This document shows positions 1 to 11,860 of a stretch of 64,000 bases of DNA, piece by piece. The translations under genes and the position numbers were made by a program. The notes below the pieces were generated by a model, which did no database searches, was not told the origin of the DNA, and worked only from the letters and a program-made list of their open reading frames with translations. The first letter of the stretch is position 1, and each line of letters begins with the position of its first letter. This DNA is from Muscardinus avellanarius (Eukaryota; Chordata; Mammalia; Rodentia; Gliridae): contig OY726561.1 of NCBI GenBank assembly GCA_963383645.1, positions 135,425,404 to 135,489,403 on the forward strand. Direction: 5' to 3'.

Positions 1-129
1 TGAGAGAAAAGACCAGGTACTCCACTTCGAACCTGCTGGGTTCGAGCTGCCCAAGGTGCCCCTCGGTAGATGATAGGCAAAACTATGTGTGAAGTCTGGA
101 ATGGAGATATAAATTTGGAGCCATCAGTG

Positions 130-199
130 GTCACAGCCTCGCCCTCAAGGTCCTTGGAGTCCAGTAGGGTGGTGTCAGAAGGTAAAGAGCCCATCGCAG
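130..199 (+). repeat. Direct repeat copy 1 (about 70 bp)
   Basis: Runs from gtcacagcctcgccctc to a gcag end and is repeated 814 bp further on at 944-1015, with about five substitutions and a 2-nt indel. The family is not recognised. It could be a small local duplication or two pieces of one dispersed repeat. Confidence 0.75.
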
Positions 200-943
200 T
201 GTTTCAAAGATAGAGAAGGCAGAAGAACTGGCAGATCACCAAAAGAACAAGTAAAACAGAGCATGTTCTAAGATGCAGGAGGTGAGGCAAAAACAGCAAA
301 GGAGTCTGGGAAAGATAGTTCCCATGTGATAGAAGGGACAGACCGTGGGAGAGTATGATAACGCAGAAACCCAGGGGAAACAAAACATTTCCAGGAGGAA
401 AGAATATGTTAGATGCTGCTACTCAGCCAGGGAAAATGGAACTAGGACCTGAGCCCTGGACCTACCTCTGTGGGTGACCATCAGGATGGCTCATGCTCAC
501 CATTCCCCAAATCTAGGCTTTATGTATGCTGGGCAGAGCCAAGGCAGTTCAGGGAAGGTGAGGCAGTCTCCTGGAGTCTGTTTGTATTATTTGGGGATCC
601 CAATGGGTACACAAAAATGGGGATGCATGATGGGCTCCTGATAGCACCGCTCTCCCCCACTGCAGGCTGCTGTTCAGACTGCCTTTTGGGGTCTATGTGG
701 AAGCACAGCTTACACCAGCAGATCCTGGCAGTGCTATACAGGTTTCCAGGATTCTTCTGTCTCTAGAGTTGAAGCATCATCTACTAAAAATCAAAGAGAT
801 CAATCCTAATAACCTGAGGATTTTCCCTGAGTTGCTTCCTCCCCTTGCCTCTATTCCCCAGAAAGCCATCATGCAAAACCCAGGCTACCTAGATAACATC
901 ATGCCAGGCCTGCTCTAATCACGGGGACAGAGGACAAGGAAGA
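200..943. other. Intron sequence between the direct repeats
   Basis: No repeat family, exon or RNA gene recognised. Short open frames here lack splice context or a recognisable peptide. Confidence 0.5.
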
Positions 944-1015
944 GTCACAGCCTCGCCCTCGAGGTCCTTAGAGTCCAGTGGGGGTGTGTGTCAGAAGGTA
1001 AAGAGTCCATTGCAG
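944..1015 (+). repeat. Direct repeat copy 2 (about 72 bp)
   Basis: Partner of 130-199. The flanks on both sides differ between the copies, so the repeat is bounded. Confidence 0.75.
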
Positions 1016-1168
1016 GGGAGGGTGATGCAGAGCCACTCGATGGCCAAACGCCATTGAGAAGGATGCCCTGTTGCCCAGATGGTGTGGGCATTCTCTAGCA
1101 CCCAGTTAGGAGCACAGAGGTCTACGAGAAGTTGCCAGAAGGTAAAGGTTATCCTTGCCTATATCTCC

Positions 1169-1306
1169 CAGATTTATGGTGGTAACACCATGGTCACAGG
1201 CCCTGTAGAAGACTGTGTCCTCACACAGGTCATTCTGAATGTCTTACATTTTAATTGCGATAGGATTTAGCACATGGCAGAAAGCATTCCTTTTCCTCCC
1301 TGAAAA
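1169..1306 (+). repeat. Inverted duplication arm A
   Basis: These 138 bp recur as the reverse complement at 3400-3537 with two mismatches. The identity ends abruptly at gaaaa on the right and fades at the left after cagattta. It has no SINE or L1 features. Confidence 0.9.
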
Positions 1307-1651
1307 TCTGGGGCAGCTTATGTGCACCTGCAATCACTGGCCATGATGGATTTGGGTTTTCCTTCTCCAAGGGCAAATGCCACCTCGAGATCTAATGTTT
1401 TATGTGCTATGAAACCTTCAGACAAAACAGAAAATAATAAAAATGAGCTCAGGTATTCACTCAAACAACAATTCCTTCTAGCAAAAGTAAGGTAGATTAA
1501 AAAGGGATGGGAAGATTGGTTCAAAGAAGCAGCCAGCCTCTGGGACCCCCAATATGCTGATTTCTACTGTCAGTCCTGGCCAGCCATCTCTTCTAAGTGA
1601 TCCTCAGACAAAGAAATAATTCCACCCAATGCCTGAGCCTCTATTTTGCAA

Positions 1652-2788
<1,137 letters not shown>

Positions 2789-2804
2789 AAGCATCTAAGA
2801 TTCT

Positions 2805-3003
2805 TTTTTTTTTTTTTTTTTTTTTTTTTTGGTGGTACCGGGGTTCCTGGAAGCCCTTCTACCTCCGGGCTACGCTCCCAGACCTATTTTATATTTCTGA
2901 AACAGGGTCTCTTACGCCAGCGCGGCTGGCTTCGAACCTGCGCGATCCTCCTGTCTCCGCCTCCCAAGCGCGGGGATTACAAGCGTGCGCCACCACGCCC
3001 GGC
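2805..3003 (-). mobile_element. B1-dID/MEN-type SINE, young subfamily, full length
   Basis: Read on the minus strand it has a B1-like left half (GCCGGGCGTGGTGGCGCAC start), an A-rich linker, a right half ending ggaaccccggtaccacc and a poly-A tail (T27 on plus). A perfect target-site duplication, aagcatctaagattct, flanks it at 2789-2804 and 3004-3019, so this is one recent insertion. Confidence 0.95.
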
Positions 3004-3179
3004 AAGCATCTAAGATTCTAAAATGTGAAAATGAGTTCATAATTTTATTCTGATGCATTATCTTGGCTTATTAGAGATTACTTCATAATCTCTTCATTGA
3101 TTTTGGGCCAAAATAATTCTTCCAATACTATTAGCCATGATCTATCTTGGAATTTAATAAATGGTATAGGAGTCTACAA

Positions 3180-3197
3180 TGTTAAAATATTTTAACA
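3180..3197. repeat. 18-bp perfect palindrome beside the duplication junction
   Basis: tgttaaaatattttaaca equals its own reverse complement. It ends one base before the composite inverted copy begins at 3199. Confidence 0.85.
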
Positions 3198-3198
3198 A

Positions 3199-3537
3199 AT
3201 CCCCAGGACACGTGGGAAATTCATAACGGAAGGATTGATGTTTGTTTTTTCTGTAGTTGAAGAAGTTCAAGACCCAAAGAAGTTCAGGTCTTGGGTTAAC
3301 CTTCACCTCAGATCACACCGGGAGCCATAGAAGGCAAGGCCAGAAGGGGAACGCACCTCTCTGCAGCATCGGTGGGGGGAAACCCTAGGCTCCTTGCTGT
3401 TTTCAGGGAGGAAAAGGAATGCTTTCTGCCATGTGCTAAATCCCATCGCAATTAAAATGTAAGACATTCAGAATGACCTGTGCGAGGACACAGTCTTCTA
3501 CAGGGCCTGTGACCATGGTGTTACCACCATAAATCTG
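3199..3537 (-). repeat. Composite inverted copy (arms B' and A' fused)
   Basis: 3199-3403 is the reverse complement of 4353-4557 (205 bp, four mismatches). 3400-3537 is the reverse complement of 1169-1306 (138 bp, two mismatches). The two overlap by four bases, tttt at 3400-3403, which is the junction microhomology. Read on the minus strand the segment is A joined directly to B, skipping the 3 kb that separates the plus-strand arms. The junction lacks GT-AG boundaries, so it does not look like a spliced retrocopy. Confidence 0.9.
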
Positions 3538-4019
3538 AGAAATGCAGGCAAATGCGTTTATAAAGAGTTTTAAAGAAAAACATGGTAGCAAACCTGCATA
3601 AATACATTCACAATTAAGTTGCTCTGTTAGCGTGTTTGAAGTGGTTATAAAAGTACAAAGCTTGGATTTGGGGGTTCAGCAAATCTTCTATAAAAGAGTT
3701 CCATCTGCAAGTGGAAATCATGCCAGGTACCGCCTTGTTATGAGTCCAATTCTCATGGCTAATGTCTACGTGGCTGAGTTTCTTCTAACTCAGATCAGGT
3801 ATAAGCTTTAGCAATTCTCCTGAAAAGTTATGGTCTCTCCAGTCTGAGGGGATTGCAAATATAAGATTTCAAGGGAGACCCATACAAAGATGTGCCTATC
3901 TGCTTCACTGACGGTAATTTATGGCAGGCAGGCTAGAGTAGCTTTCCCAGCCCTTTCATATGGGGGGCTGTCTTCACTGGGATCCCAAAATGGATGCCTC
4001 TCCCCGAGTCAGAACAATG

Positions 4020-4250
4020 TACATATAAGACTTAGTTTTGTTTTTGCTATCACAGATATTGCTTTTTCTAGGACTAATGTCCATCTGTTGATTGATAGAC
4101 ATTTGAGTTTTTTCCCCACATTTTGGCTGCTAATAATGCTTCTGTGTTCATCCATCCACAAGTTTCTGTGTGGACATATGTTTACATTTCTCTTGGGGAT
4201 ATACCCAGGGTTGGAACTGCTGGATCATATGGTGATGCTAACCTCTTCTA
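4020..4250 (-). mobile_element. Old L1 3'-region fragment
   Basis: Minus-strand sequence resembles the end of L1 ORF2 and the 3' region (plus-strand signature ggaactgctggatcatatgg, ctaataatgcttctg). It is degraded and without a tail. It lies between the composite inverted copy and arm B. Confidence 0.75.
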
Positions 4251-4352
4251 TCCTGTTTAGAATAGCATTTCCCAGACAAATCATCTTTTCCTAGACTAAC
4301 CATTTGCAATTTGTACCATAGACCACAGCTGTGAGGAAAACCAGCGAGGTAC

Positions 4353-4557
4353 AAAATAGCAAGGAAGCTAGGGTTTCCCCCCACCGATGCTGCAGAGAGG
4401 TGCGTTCCCCTTCTGGCCTTGCCTTCTATGGCTCCCGGTGTGATCTGAGGTGAAGGTTAACCCAAGACCTGAACTTCTTTGGGTCTTGAACTTCTTCAAC
4501 TACAGAAAAAACAAACATCAATCCTTCCGTTATGAATTTCTCACGTGTCCTGGGGAT
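4353..4557 (+). repeat. Inverted duplication arm B
   Basis: These 205 bp match the reverse complement of 3199-3403 at about 98%. Identity ends at tggggat on the right and at aaaatagcaagg on the left. No known repeat family recognised. Confidence 0.9.
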
Positions 4558-5106
4558 GTGCCCTGTGGGGTTCACTGCTCCTTCCCACCAGATCCAGAAC
4601 TTATCAAGAAGTCACCTGACAACCACCCCCGCATCCTTCTGGGCCCACCACTGTTCACATATGAAAATAAATCTCTGGGCAGAGTCCCCCAGGTAGTGTG
4701 AGAAACAAGATCCAGTGACAGCCTAGGGTATTTGTTTGATAAATATCTTTGAGGGGATAAATAAACATGTCGGCCAAGTCAAGGTAGAGGTGATGGGTGA
4801 GTATAGGCTTGGAGACTAGGAAGGCCAAGAAGGAGCTGGGCTCTCCAGAGCTGGCAGTGATACACACTCCCTGCAGCTTCCCTGTAACATCTCCAGATGA
4901 CCTATTTTTTTTTATCCATAAGGATAAAGAGATGAGGCAATTCTGGGGAGGGGACAGTCATAGCCCATCCATCAGTGGTGTGGCCCAGGCCCAGGAAACA
5001 CTGGTGCTCCTGAGGCTTGGCCATTGCCCCTCACACAGGTCTGTCACCCACATCTCCTTAAACCTCCCTTACTCTTCTACCCCTGGACCTCTTTGCTTCA
5101 AACTAT
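4558..5106. other. Intron sequence, unassigned
   Basis: Nothing recognised apart from scattered short open frames. Confidence 0.5.
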
Positions 5107-5690
5107 AATTGGTATAGTTTGGATCTGTCATGTCCCCCATAAAAGCTCATGTGATGAAGGCATGGTGCCCAATATGGCAAGGTTCAGGGTGGAGCATAGC
5201 TGAAGGAGGTGGTCACTGGGGACTTGGCCTTGAGGGACTATATCTGTGTCTGTCTGTCTCTCTTCTATCTCTTCCTCTCCTTCTCTTCTCCCCTCTCCCC
5301 TCTCTCCTTCTCCTCCTCCTCCCTCTTCTCCTCCTCCTCTCCTCCCTCCCTTTTTCCTCTTTCCTTTCCTCCTCCTCCTTCCCCTCCTCCTCCTCTCCTC
5401 CTCCTCTCCTCCTCCTTTTCCTCTTCTCCTCCTCCTTCTCTCCTCCTCTTCCTCTCTACCTCCTTCTTCTCTCTCTCACTCTCTCTCTCTCTCTCTACAC
5501 ATCCCCAACTGCCATGAGTTGATCGGCTCTCCTCAGCCAAACCCTGCTGCTGTGATGTTTCTGCTTTGGAGCTGGAGAACCATGAACCAAACCTCTGAAA
5601 CCATGAGCCAAATAAACCTTCCCTCCTTTAAGTTGTCCTTGTCAGTGTATTGGTCACAGCAACAGAAAGCCAACAGAATATCATTATAGC
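5107..5690 (+). mobile_element. LTR-like element (MaLR-like) with internal polypyrimidine expansion
   Basis: The start ggtatagtttggatctgtc and the end near cacagcaacagaaagccaac resemble the termini of ancient mammalian MaLR-type LTRs, with an aataaa signal at about 5609. No internal coding region is seen. The family assignment is from memory and tentative. A related start, gctatggcttggattttaa, occurs at 39523. Confidence 0.5.
5240..5503. repeat. Polypyrimidine tract, (CCT)n/(CT)n rich
   Basis: About 260 bp almost entirely C and T on the plus strand, mainly CCT, CTCCTC and CCCTCTCC units. Several long open frames here on both strands are low-complexity artefacts. Confidence 0.95.
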
Positions 5691-6217
5691 CAGATTGGTC
5701 TTTCTAAAGCTTGACTTTACCTGTGCCATTTGAATGCTCAAAAATCTGCAATGGCTCCCACTGGAAAAGCTATCTTTCTTTAACATCTAATAGTGTGGCA
5801 GACACTGAACGTCCCATGCTGTTCTCATCTAACTGCTCTAATTATTGCATTCCAAAAAAACCTCAACTTTTGCAGTCTCTGCCTACAGGGCCACCCTCTG
5901 TGGGAACCTCTTCATCACAACCCTGACTTCCTTCACAGAGGGAGCCACAGGCTCCCCTGGCTTGGCCTTGCCCTTCCCACCTCCTGGCTCAAAGCTCCTA
6001 TTGCTTACAACTTTCATTGGAGTAAAATCACCAGCTTAGCATACAGTGCACGGTAATATAATTTTCCAGGTGCCCATATCTACTCTACATCATTGAAGTG
6101 AACTCTTTAGGGAACAGATCATGTTTTAGCTTCTGTTCACTCTGTTAGTGCATAGCAGATATTTAGCAAAAGTCTGTCTTACTGGAGTGATCGTAGGCTC
6201 TTCTCAAGACCTACAAG
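5691..6217. other. Intron sequence, unassigned
   Basis: No repeat or gene recognised. Confidence 0.5.
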
Positions 6218-6218
6218 A

Positions 6219-6394
6219 GCTGAGCATGGTGGCACACACCTGTAACTCCAGGTTCAAGACCAACTTCAGTGAGACTCTCATCAACCTAATGAGAACTTGT
6301 TTAAAAATAAAATAAAATAGGGCTTGAGGTATAGTTCAGAGGTAGAATGCCTCTGGGTTCAATCTCAAGTACCACAAATAAATAATTTTAAAAA
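6219..6394 (+). mobile_element. B1-dID SINE, older, internally deleted
   Basis: Left half gctgagcatggtggcacac, A-rich linker, then an ID-like right half with gaggtagaatgcctctggg. About 30 bp of the left half are missing. Confidence 0.88.
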
Positions 6395-6636
6395 GACCCC
6401 AGAAGGAAGAGGGGTTAGAAAATAACTTAATTCTACAAAACATGGATATTGGCTCTTGAAAGAGAAAGGGGCAGAAGAGGGAAGACAAGGTTATGATTCT
6501 CAGGAAGAATATAGAGGAATAGGTCTGAATATAGGGTTTCCAAAGGAGTGGAGACAGGACAACTTCTACACTGTATAGACAAGACTCTTGGGAGGCTGGG
6601 TCCCTCCCCAGCTCACTGGGATGTTTCCATTGAGTT

Positions 6637-6682
6637 CTTTTTTTTATTTTATTGGTGCATTATATTCATACATCCATTGAAT
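6637..6682 (-). mobile_element. Short L1 3'-end fragment
   Basis: The plus strand reads tttattggtgcattatattc, the reverse complement of the rodent L1 3' terminus also seen near 40790. Confidence 0.5.
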
Positions 6683-7665
6683 TCTTATCCTAACATCAGT
6701 GACTTTCTAGCTTTTCTTTCCTTGTTTGTTTTAAGCCACAGAATCCTTTGTCCTCTGGAGAAAGGATTAGACTTCCCTGAAGTATAACATGTGAATAGAA
6801 TAATTCAGGGTTGCTGCAAGTGAATCAGAGGCAGGACCTGGAGACTTAAACCCAATCCACTTCCTTTCTCCCTAGAGTTTGCAGATAGATCCAGAAACTT
6901 CTGGAAGTCTCTAGAAGTCCCCCTGAGGCTTGAGAGTAAATTATGTGAGTTCCTAGAACATATGAATGACAGGCTTAGGAGCAAGGGGTGGGGAATAGCT
7001 GGCCATCTTTTTTTTTTCCTCATGAAAAACATATTCATGGGGAACAAATCATAAAATCTGTATTTAAATGTTAGCTAAAGACTTTAGATCCATCGGTACT
7101 GATGACAAAAAAAGAACAATTTGCACACCAACGAGCTGTGTTCCCAGTGACCTTATTTTAGGAGGTAGCTCTGCTGAGAAGGTCCTGATAGATAACAGGT
7201 TTTCTCTCTCTTGAAGAAAACTCATTTCATTGCACAAATATGCTTGAATTTTACATCAGGAAGCCTGACTCATTAAATATTTTTGGTGCAGTAACACTTC
7301 TGGTCAAAGTAGATTAAACAAATAAGCAATTAGTTTGGAGACTGGATATGAATACAAAAGCAGAATTAATTATTTTTCTCATTGTCCCAGCCCCCATCAT
7401 GGACACAGACTCCTCATTTGCTTTTCCTCTGTGCTTTACCATGAGATGACCCTGGCGCTTCCCTTCCTATAGGGGAGGCATGTGGGGACAGAGGGCTTCC
7501 TTAGTGTATAGTTTAGGTTTTCTGGTGCTACAGAGCAGTGTCTGGGTTGGGTGGTGAATCTCAGTGATCTGGGAGTGAGAGCTTTGGACCCAGGTCTCAG
7601 TGTCACACCCCCAGGCAGGGTGTCATAGGCTCCTCTTTTACTGGTCCATTGGCTGAGCCAAGGTG
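6683..7665. other. Intron sequence, unassigned
   Basis: AT-richer unique sequence. No gene or repeat recognised. Confidence 0.5.
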
Positions 7666-7671
7666 TATGGT

Positions 7672-7728
7672 GTGCGTGTGTGTGTGTGTGAGAGAGAGAA
7701 AGAGAGAGGGGGGGGAGGGAGGGAGAGA
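7672..7728. repeat. (TG)n(AG)n and G-rich simple repeat
   Basis: TG units pass into GA units and then a G8 run with GGGA units. Confidence 0.92.
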
Positions 7729-7789
7729 ACTGGGGATTGAGATTTGGGTATTGGGGCTACTCTAAAAATGTGGTGGGGCAACCCTTTCT

Positions 7790-7994
7790 TTTCTTCTTTT
7801 GGTACTGGGGATTGAACCCAGGGATGTTCTACCTCTAAGATACATCCCAGCCCTTTATTTTATTTTTTACTTTTTATTTTGGGAGAGGTTGCTGAAGATC
7901 TTACTAAGTTGCTGAGGTTGGATGAGAACCTATGATCCTCTTGTCTCAGCCTCCCAAATACTGGGATTATAGGTGTGTACCACCGCACTCGGCC
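7790..7994 (-). mobile_element. B1-dID SINE, older
   Basis: The plus strand shows ggtactggggattgaaccc (right half, reversed), the linker, and a B1 start reversed as tgtgtaccaccgcactcggc. Confidence 0.93.
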
Positions 7995-8017
7995 AGGAAT
8001 CCATGTTTCTGATATTA

Positions 8018-8020
<3 letters not shown>

Positions 8021-8069
<49 letters not shown>
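8021..8069. repeat. (TG)n microsatellite
   Basis: About 24 uninterrupted TG units, 25 bp beyond the SINE head at 7994. Confidence 0.97.
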
Positions 8070-8070
<1 letters not shown>

Positions 8071-8166
8071 GGGGGAGGGTTCTTTACTTGGATCATCCAC
8101 TAACCCTGACAGTTTCCAAAATGTGGTCCTAGATCAACATTACCTGGGAACAAATATGAAATCTTG

Positions 8167-8459
8167 CCAGCCATGGTGGCACATACCTGTAATCCCAGGA
8201 GTTGAGACAGGAGGGTTGGGGTGAGACAGAAGGGTTACAGGTTCAAGACTAGCCCCAGCAACTTAGGAACACTCTCAGCAATGTAGCCAGACCCTGCTTC
8301 AAAACAAACAAAAAGAGGTGGGGTTGTAGCCCAAAGGTAGAATGTTTTGGGTTCAATCCCTAATACCACACAAGGAAGAAAGGAAAGAAGGAAGGAAGGA
8401 AGGAAGGGATTGAGGGAGGGAGGGAGGGAGGGAGGGAGGGAGGGAGGGAGGGAGGGAAG
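8167..8459 (+). mobile_element. B1-dID SINE with (GAAG)n/(GGGA)n tail
   Basis: Left half ccagccatggtggcacatac, linker, ID-like right half and a purine tail. The flanks aaatatgaaatcttg (8152-8166) and aaatgtcaaatcttg (8460-8474) are its target duplication, 13 of 15 matching, so the microsatellite tail belongs to the insertion. Confidence 0.92.
8384..8457 (+). repeat. (GAAG)n then (GGGA)n simple repeat
   Basis: The last 45 bp are consecutive GGGA units, a strong G-quadruplex pattern on the plus strand. Confidence 0.95.
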
Positions 8460-8599
8460 AAATGTCAAATCTTGATCTCTGCCTAGATTTACTGAATCAG
8501 GAAGTATTGGTGGGCTCTGGTGATCTGTTTAACAAGCCTCTCACTGAATCTAACACATGCCCAGGTTTGAGAACTGCTCTCCTAGAAATCTAGAGATCA

Positions 8600-8760
8600 G
8601 AAATGTTAAGCTCTGTGAGGACATCTGAGGTCATTCAGTTTTCTGTCAACGTTCACAATTTACAGATTAGAGTGCTGAAGGCAAGAGAGGGAAAGTGACT
8701 TCCCTAAGTCCCCGGCAGGTTAATGCAGAGCCAAAAATAGTTCAGCCTCCTTTCCAAGAC
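8600..8760 (-). mobile_element. MIR-like SINE fragment
   Basis: The pattern acagattagagtgctgaagg followed by gaaagtgacttccctaagtc is the reversed MIR core. Old and diverged. Confidence 0.6.
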
Positions 8761-10905
8761 CGATGTGGGTCCTCTCTTCCCTCCCCATATACTCAGGCAC
8801 TCAGCAATTCCAGAGCCTCTTGAGGATGCCTGGCACATGGATGGGTACAGTTAGGGTCATATCGCTCATGGGTGATACTGTCTCTGGGATCTCTTATGCC
8901 TTCAGAGAGATTATAGAGCCTACTAATCACTGCCACCCAAGAAGGTGTGCAGACCCCATGTCTGGAGAAAGCAGGGAATCCAGTGGTCCAGCCATGCACC
9001 TCTGCTTCCTGTGTCCCTGGCATTTTCCTGCAGCTCCTCCTCTTCAATGGGAGAACAAAATAAAAGTATCTCAGAAAATGGGAAATTCCTGTGGAAAAGA
9101 GGGCAAACCTGAACTCTAAGGCTGGAGGAGGCTGTGGAGGTGTGTATATGGAGCTGGGGAGTGCATGTCAGGAGGACCTGTCCTGGGCAGGTGTCCAGGG
9201 TGCTCTGACAGATGCTGAGGACAAGATAGTCAGGACTCTCATGTATGCTGAGACATGCGGCTCAGTCAGCCTCCTGAAGACCTGTCAGCTTTTCCTGGTT
9301 TGGAAAAGGAGTGCTGGCTGGCAGCTTTAGTCTAATATCTGATTCTGGTTTTCCAGAAATATCAGCACTGGAGAAGCCAGGGGAGAGGGCAAAAAGCACC
9401 CCATAGCAGGTATGCACCCAGGTTAGCCCCTGGCTCTCACCCACATGCATTCTGCAGACCCCACATCCATAGCGGGGGGCCCATCACTACCCCAGATTCA
9501 TATCCCCCCGCCTGCAGTCACTGAGACCATCTTTAGACCTGAAGGTCTAAGTCTTCTAGTCCAAAGACCCAGAGCTCCTCTTCCTCTGAGCAGCCCACCG
9601 AGCGTCGATCCTGCAAAGCTCCTCTTAAGCCCCTTGCTGTATACCACCAACCCCACTAAATTTGGACCTCTTGTTGGCCTCCTCTGGCCCGTACCTCAGC
9701 CCCCTTCTTATTCGTATTCCTCAGTATCCAGCTTATCTGTTCAATAACATGATTCACAATACCCTCAGGCATGGATTACCTTTCTTTTCACACCACACAA
9801 CTATCAAAATGCAACCAGAGATAGCTCCATAACCCATTTCCTGAAGGGTTTAATCTTTAGTTGCCATATACTGCTAAGCGAACCACCCGCAAGGGCAGAG
9901 GGTGGCTTTGTAAACATGTGACCCTCAACCTCAACCCAGCTCACCACTCTTCCAGGAAACATTGAATTTCTCTGGTTAATTCCATCTCCCATTTTCTGCA
10001 TATGTACTGTCAAACTCTTTGCATTCCCCTCAAACCTTCAACCCCATACCCTCCTACTTCTCTCTCTCTTCACAGAGAGAACTGAAGCCTGGTTATCCAT
10101 CTGTACAAACAATGCTTTGAACCAGCACACAGATTGCTACGTGCAGAACCCAGCCCATCTTCTCCAGGTATTGTCCCTGAAGACATCCTGGAGCCTCTAC
10201 AATGTCTCCTGACTCCTTGTAAACCGTACTTTCTTCTCTCTCAATGTCAGCTGCCTGCAAGAACCCACAAGGAGAGCTGCTCACTAAGCCAGGTGGCCAG
10301 TGCACACCCCCAGGACCTGCAGCCATGCACATCATTTATGGTGCTTCCTGGGGCCAGGCAGGCTCCTGCAACCCCGACAGCCCTGCTCCCCTGGTGAGCT
10401 GTGGCGCCTGTGGGCACATCTGTGCCTCCATCCTCACAGAATCCCACAAGCTGTGAGGCACTGGCCTTGCCTTCCAGGCTTCTGTCCCAGGCACTCAGAC
10501 TAGGAAACAGATGCTGGGAGGACCCTGCTGCCCCCCTCCACCACCACCCAGCCCCCTGCACACCCACCTCCTCTTAAGCTGCCCTCCCCATACCCACATG
10601 CAGGCAGGTGCCAGCTCATTGGTTTTGGAGGCAACTCTAGGCTGTGGACATAATCCACTGTAGCAGAGGAAGGTGGACATGGTCCTTTCTCAGGGGGAGG
10701 AAGTGATATATCAGGAGAAATATGACCTAGGTATGCAAACGTGCCCACACTCACACAGAGCTAATTTTATGCTTATGATTGGTATAATTTGGAGGACAAT
10801 ATCACACTAGGATTTTTTTCTACGGGGAAGATATGCTCACAGGGATATGATGACTAGACTCTTGTTTTCCTGATCTCTTCTGGAGACAGAAAGTATTTAC
10901 AGAGG
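8761..10905. other. Unique intron sequence
   Basis: No repeat family, exon or RNA gene recognised over 2.1 kb. Several open frames of 60-120 codons overlap on both strands, none with a recognisable peptide. Confidence 0.5.
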
Positions 10906-10908
10906 TAG

Positions 10909-10932
10909 AGATAGAGATAAAGATAGAGAGAC

Positions 10933-10978
<46 letters not shown>

Positions 10979-11045
10979 AAGAGGGAAGAAGAAGAAGGAG
11001 GAGGAGGAGGAAGGAGTGCAAGGAAAGGTAAGGAGGGGAGGGGAG
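10909..11045. repeat. (GA)n with (GAA)n/(GGA)n extension
   Basis: GATA-like units lead into about 20 GA units and then GAA and GGA triplets. Confidence 0.93.
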
Positions 11046-11340
11046 GCTCAATTGCATAGCTAAGATCCCTTGGTGGTTTATTTCTTAGAAGAAAACAGAT
11101 CACAAAGCCCGAGAGATTGCTAGTGTCCCTTGTACTGAGAACTATTTGTAGTCCAGCATTGCCTTTATTTACCCAGAACATTTCATGTGCCTTTTCCCCC
11201 CATCTTTCACATCCGCTCAGAAAAGATGTTAATTTTCTGAAATTAAACACTTAGCTTGATTACTGTTTTGTTAATTGCTGCATTCAAAAACCCCTGGTGC
11301 TCCTGCCTGTTTAGCATGGATGGTACTGCGAAAATGATAG

Positions 11341-11860
11341 TCCTGGAGCTGGCGTGCAGGTGGACAGACAACGGCGCTGGAATGGCGAGCCCACTGTCTC
11401 CAACTGTGCCTGCTCCTGCAGCTGGGTCCCCCTCCGCGGGGAGCCGGCCGGGTCACAGCAGAGCAGCTCCCACGGAGAGACACTGCAACCCAAGAGCCCC
11501 AGGTCTCACCAACAATTGAAGAAGAACACAGGGGGTTAATTCCAATCCAACCCGACAACAAAAGATGCCAGTGTGGTGTGGAGGTGGACTCTTATCCAGG
11601 CGCTATGGCAGGAGACATCAGCGAGCTGAAGAGACAGCATTTGCCGATGCCCGAGATTAGTTTCAGAAAGACAGAGGCATTTATTTGCATGTTTATTCAC
11701 TAGTTTATTAGTTCATTCAATGAACTCTTATGGAAGACTTTGTATGCTCCCAGGCGTGTAGCTGGACATTGGAGCGCAGCAGCCAATCAGATGGATATCC
11801 GTCTGGAAGTTACAGTGGGCTCTTGGAGCTGCCACAGAAGGGCGGGACGTTAGCTCACCA
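11341..11860. other. CpG-bearing intron segment with CCAAT and GC-box motifs
   Basis: Contains several CpGs (11353-11480), an agccaatcag motif at 11781 and gggcgggac at 11843. It could be a decayed LTR or a minor promoter, or chance. No TATA box, LTR end or target duplication was identified. Confidence 0.3.

Larger units (their letters stand above)
8111..8580 (-). mobile_element. MER5A-type hAT element, split by a SINE
   Basis: Two pieces, 8111-8165 and 8475-8580, join to the pattern of MER5A (left tccaaaatgtggtcctaga; right tttgagaactgctct). The SINE at 8167-8459 lies between them. Strand and subfamily are approximate. Confidence 0.75.

Noticed and set aside
3199..3537. Spliced retrocopy (A and B as exons of a transcript re-inserted in its own intron)
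   Set aside because: The arms are not bounded by GT-AG, the junction lies in an AAAA shared by both arms, and there is no poly-A tail or target duplication.
5130..5689. Leucine/serine/proline-rich frames of 90-147 codons
   Set aside because: Produced by the polypyrimidine tract; open in several frames at once.
8021..8069. CRISPR-like or regulatory array from the regular TG pattern
   Set aside because: A plain dinucleotide microsatellite without spacers.
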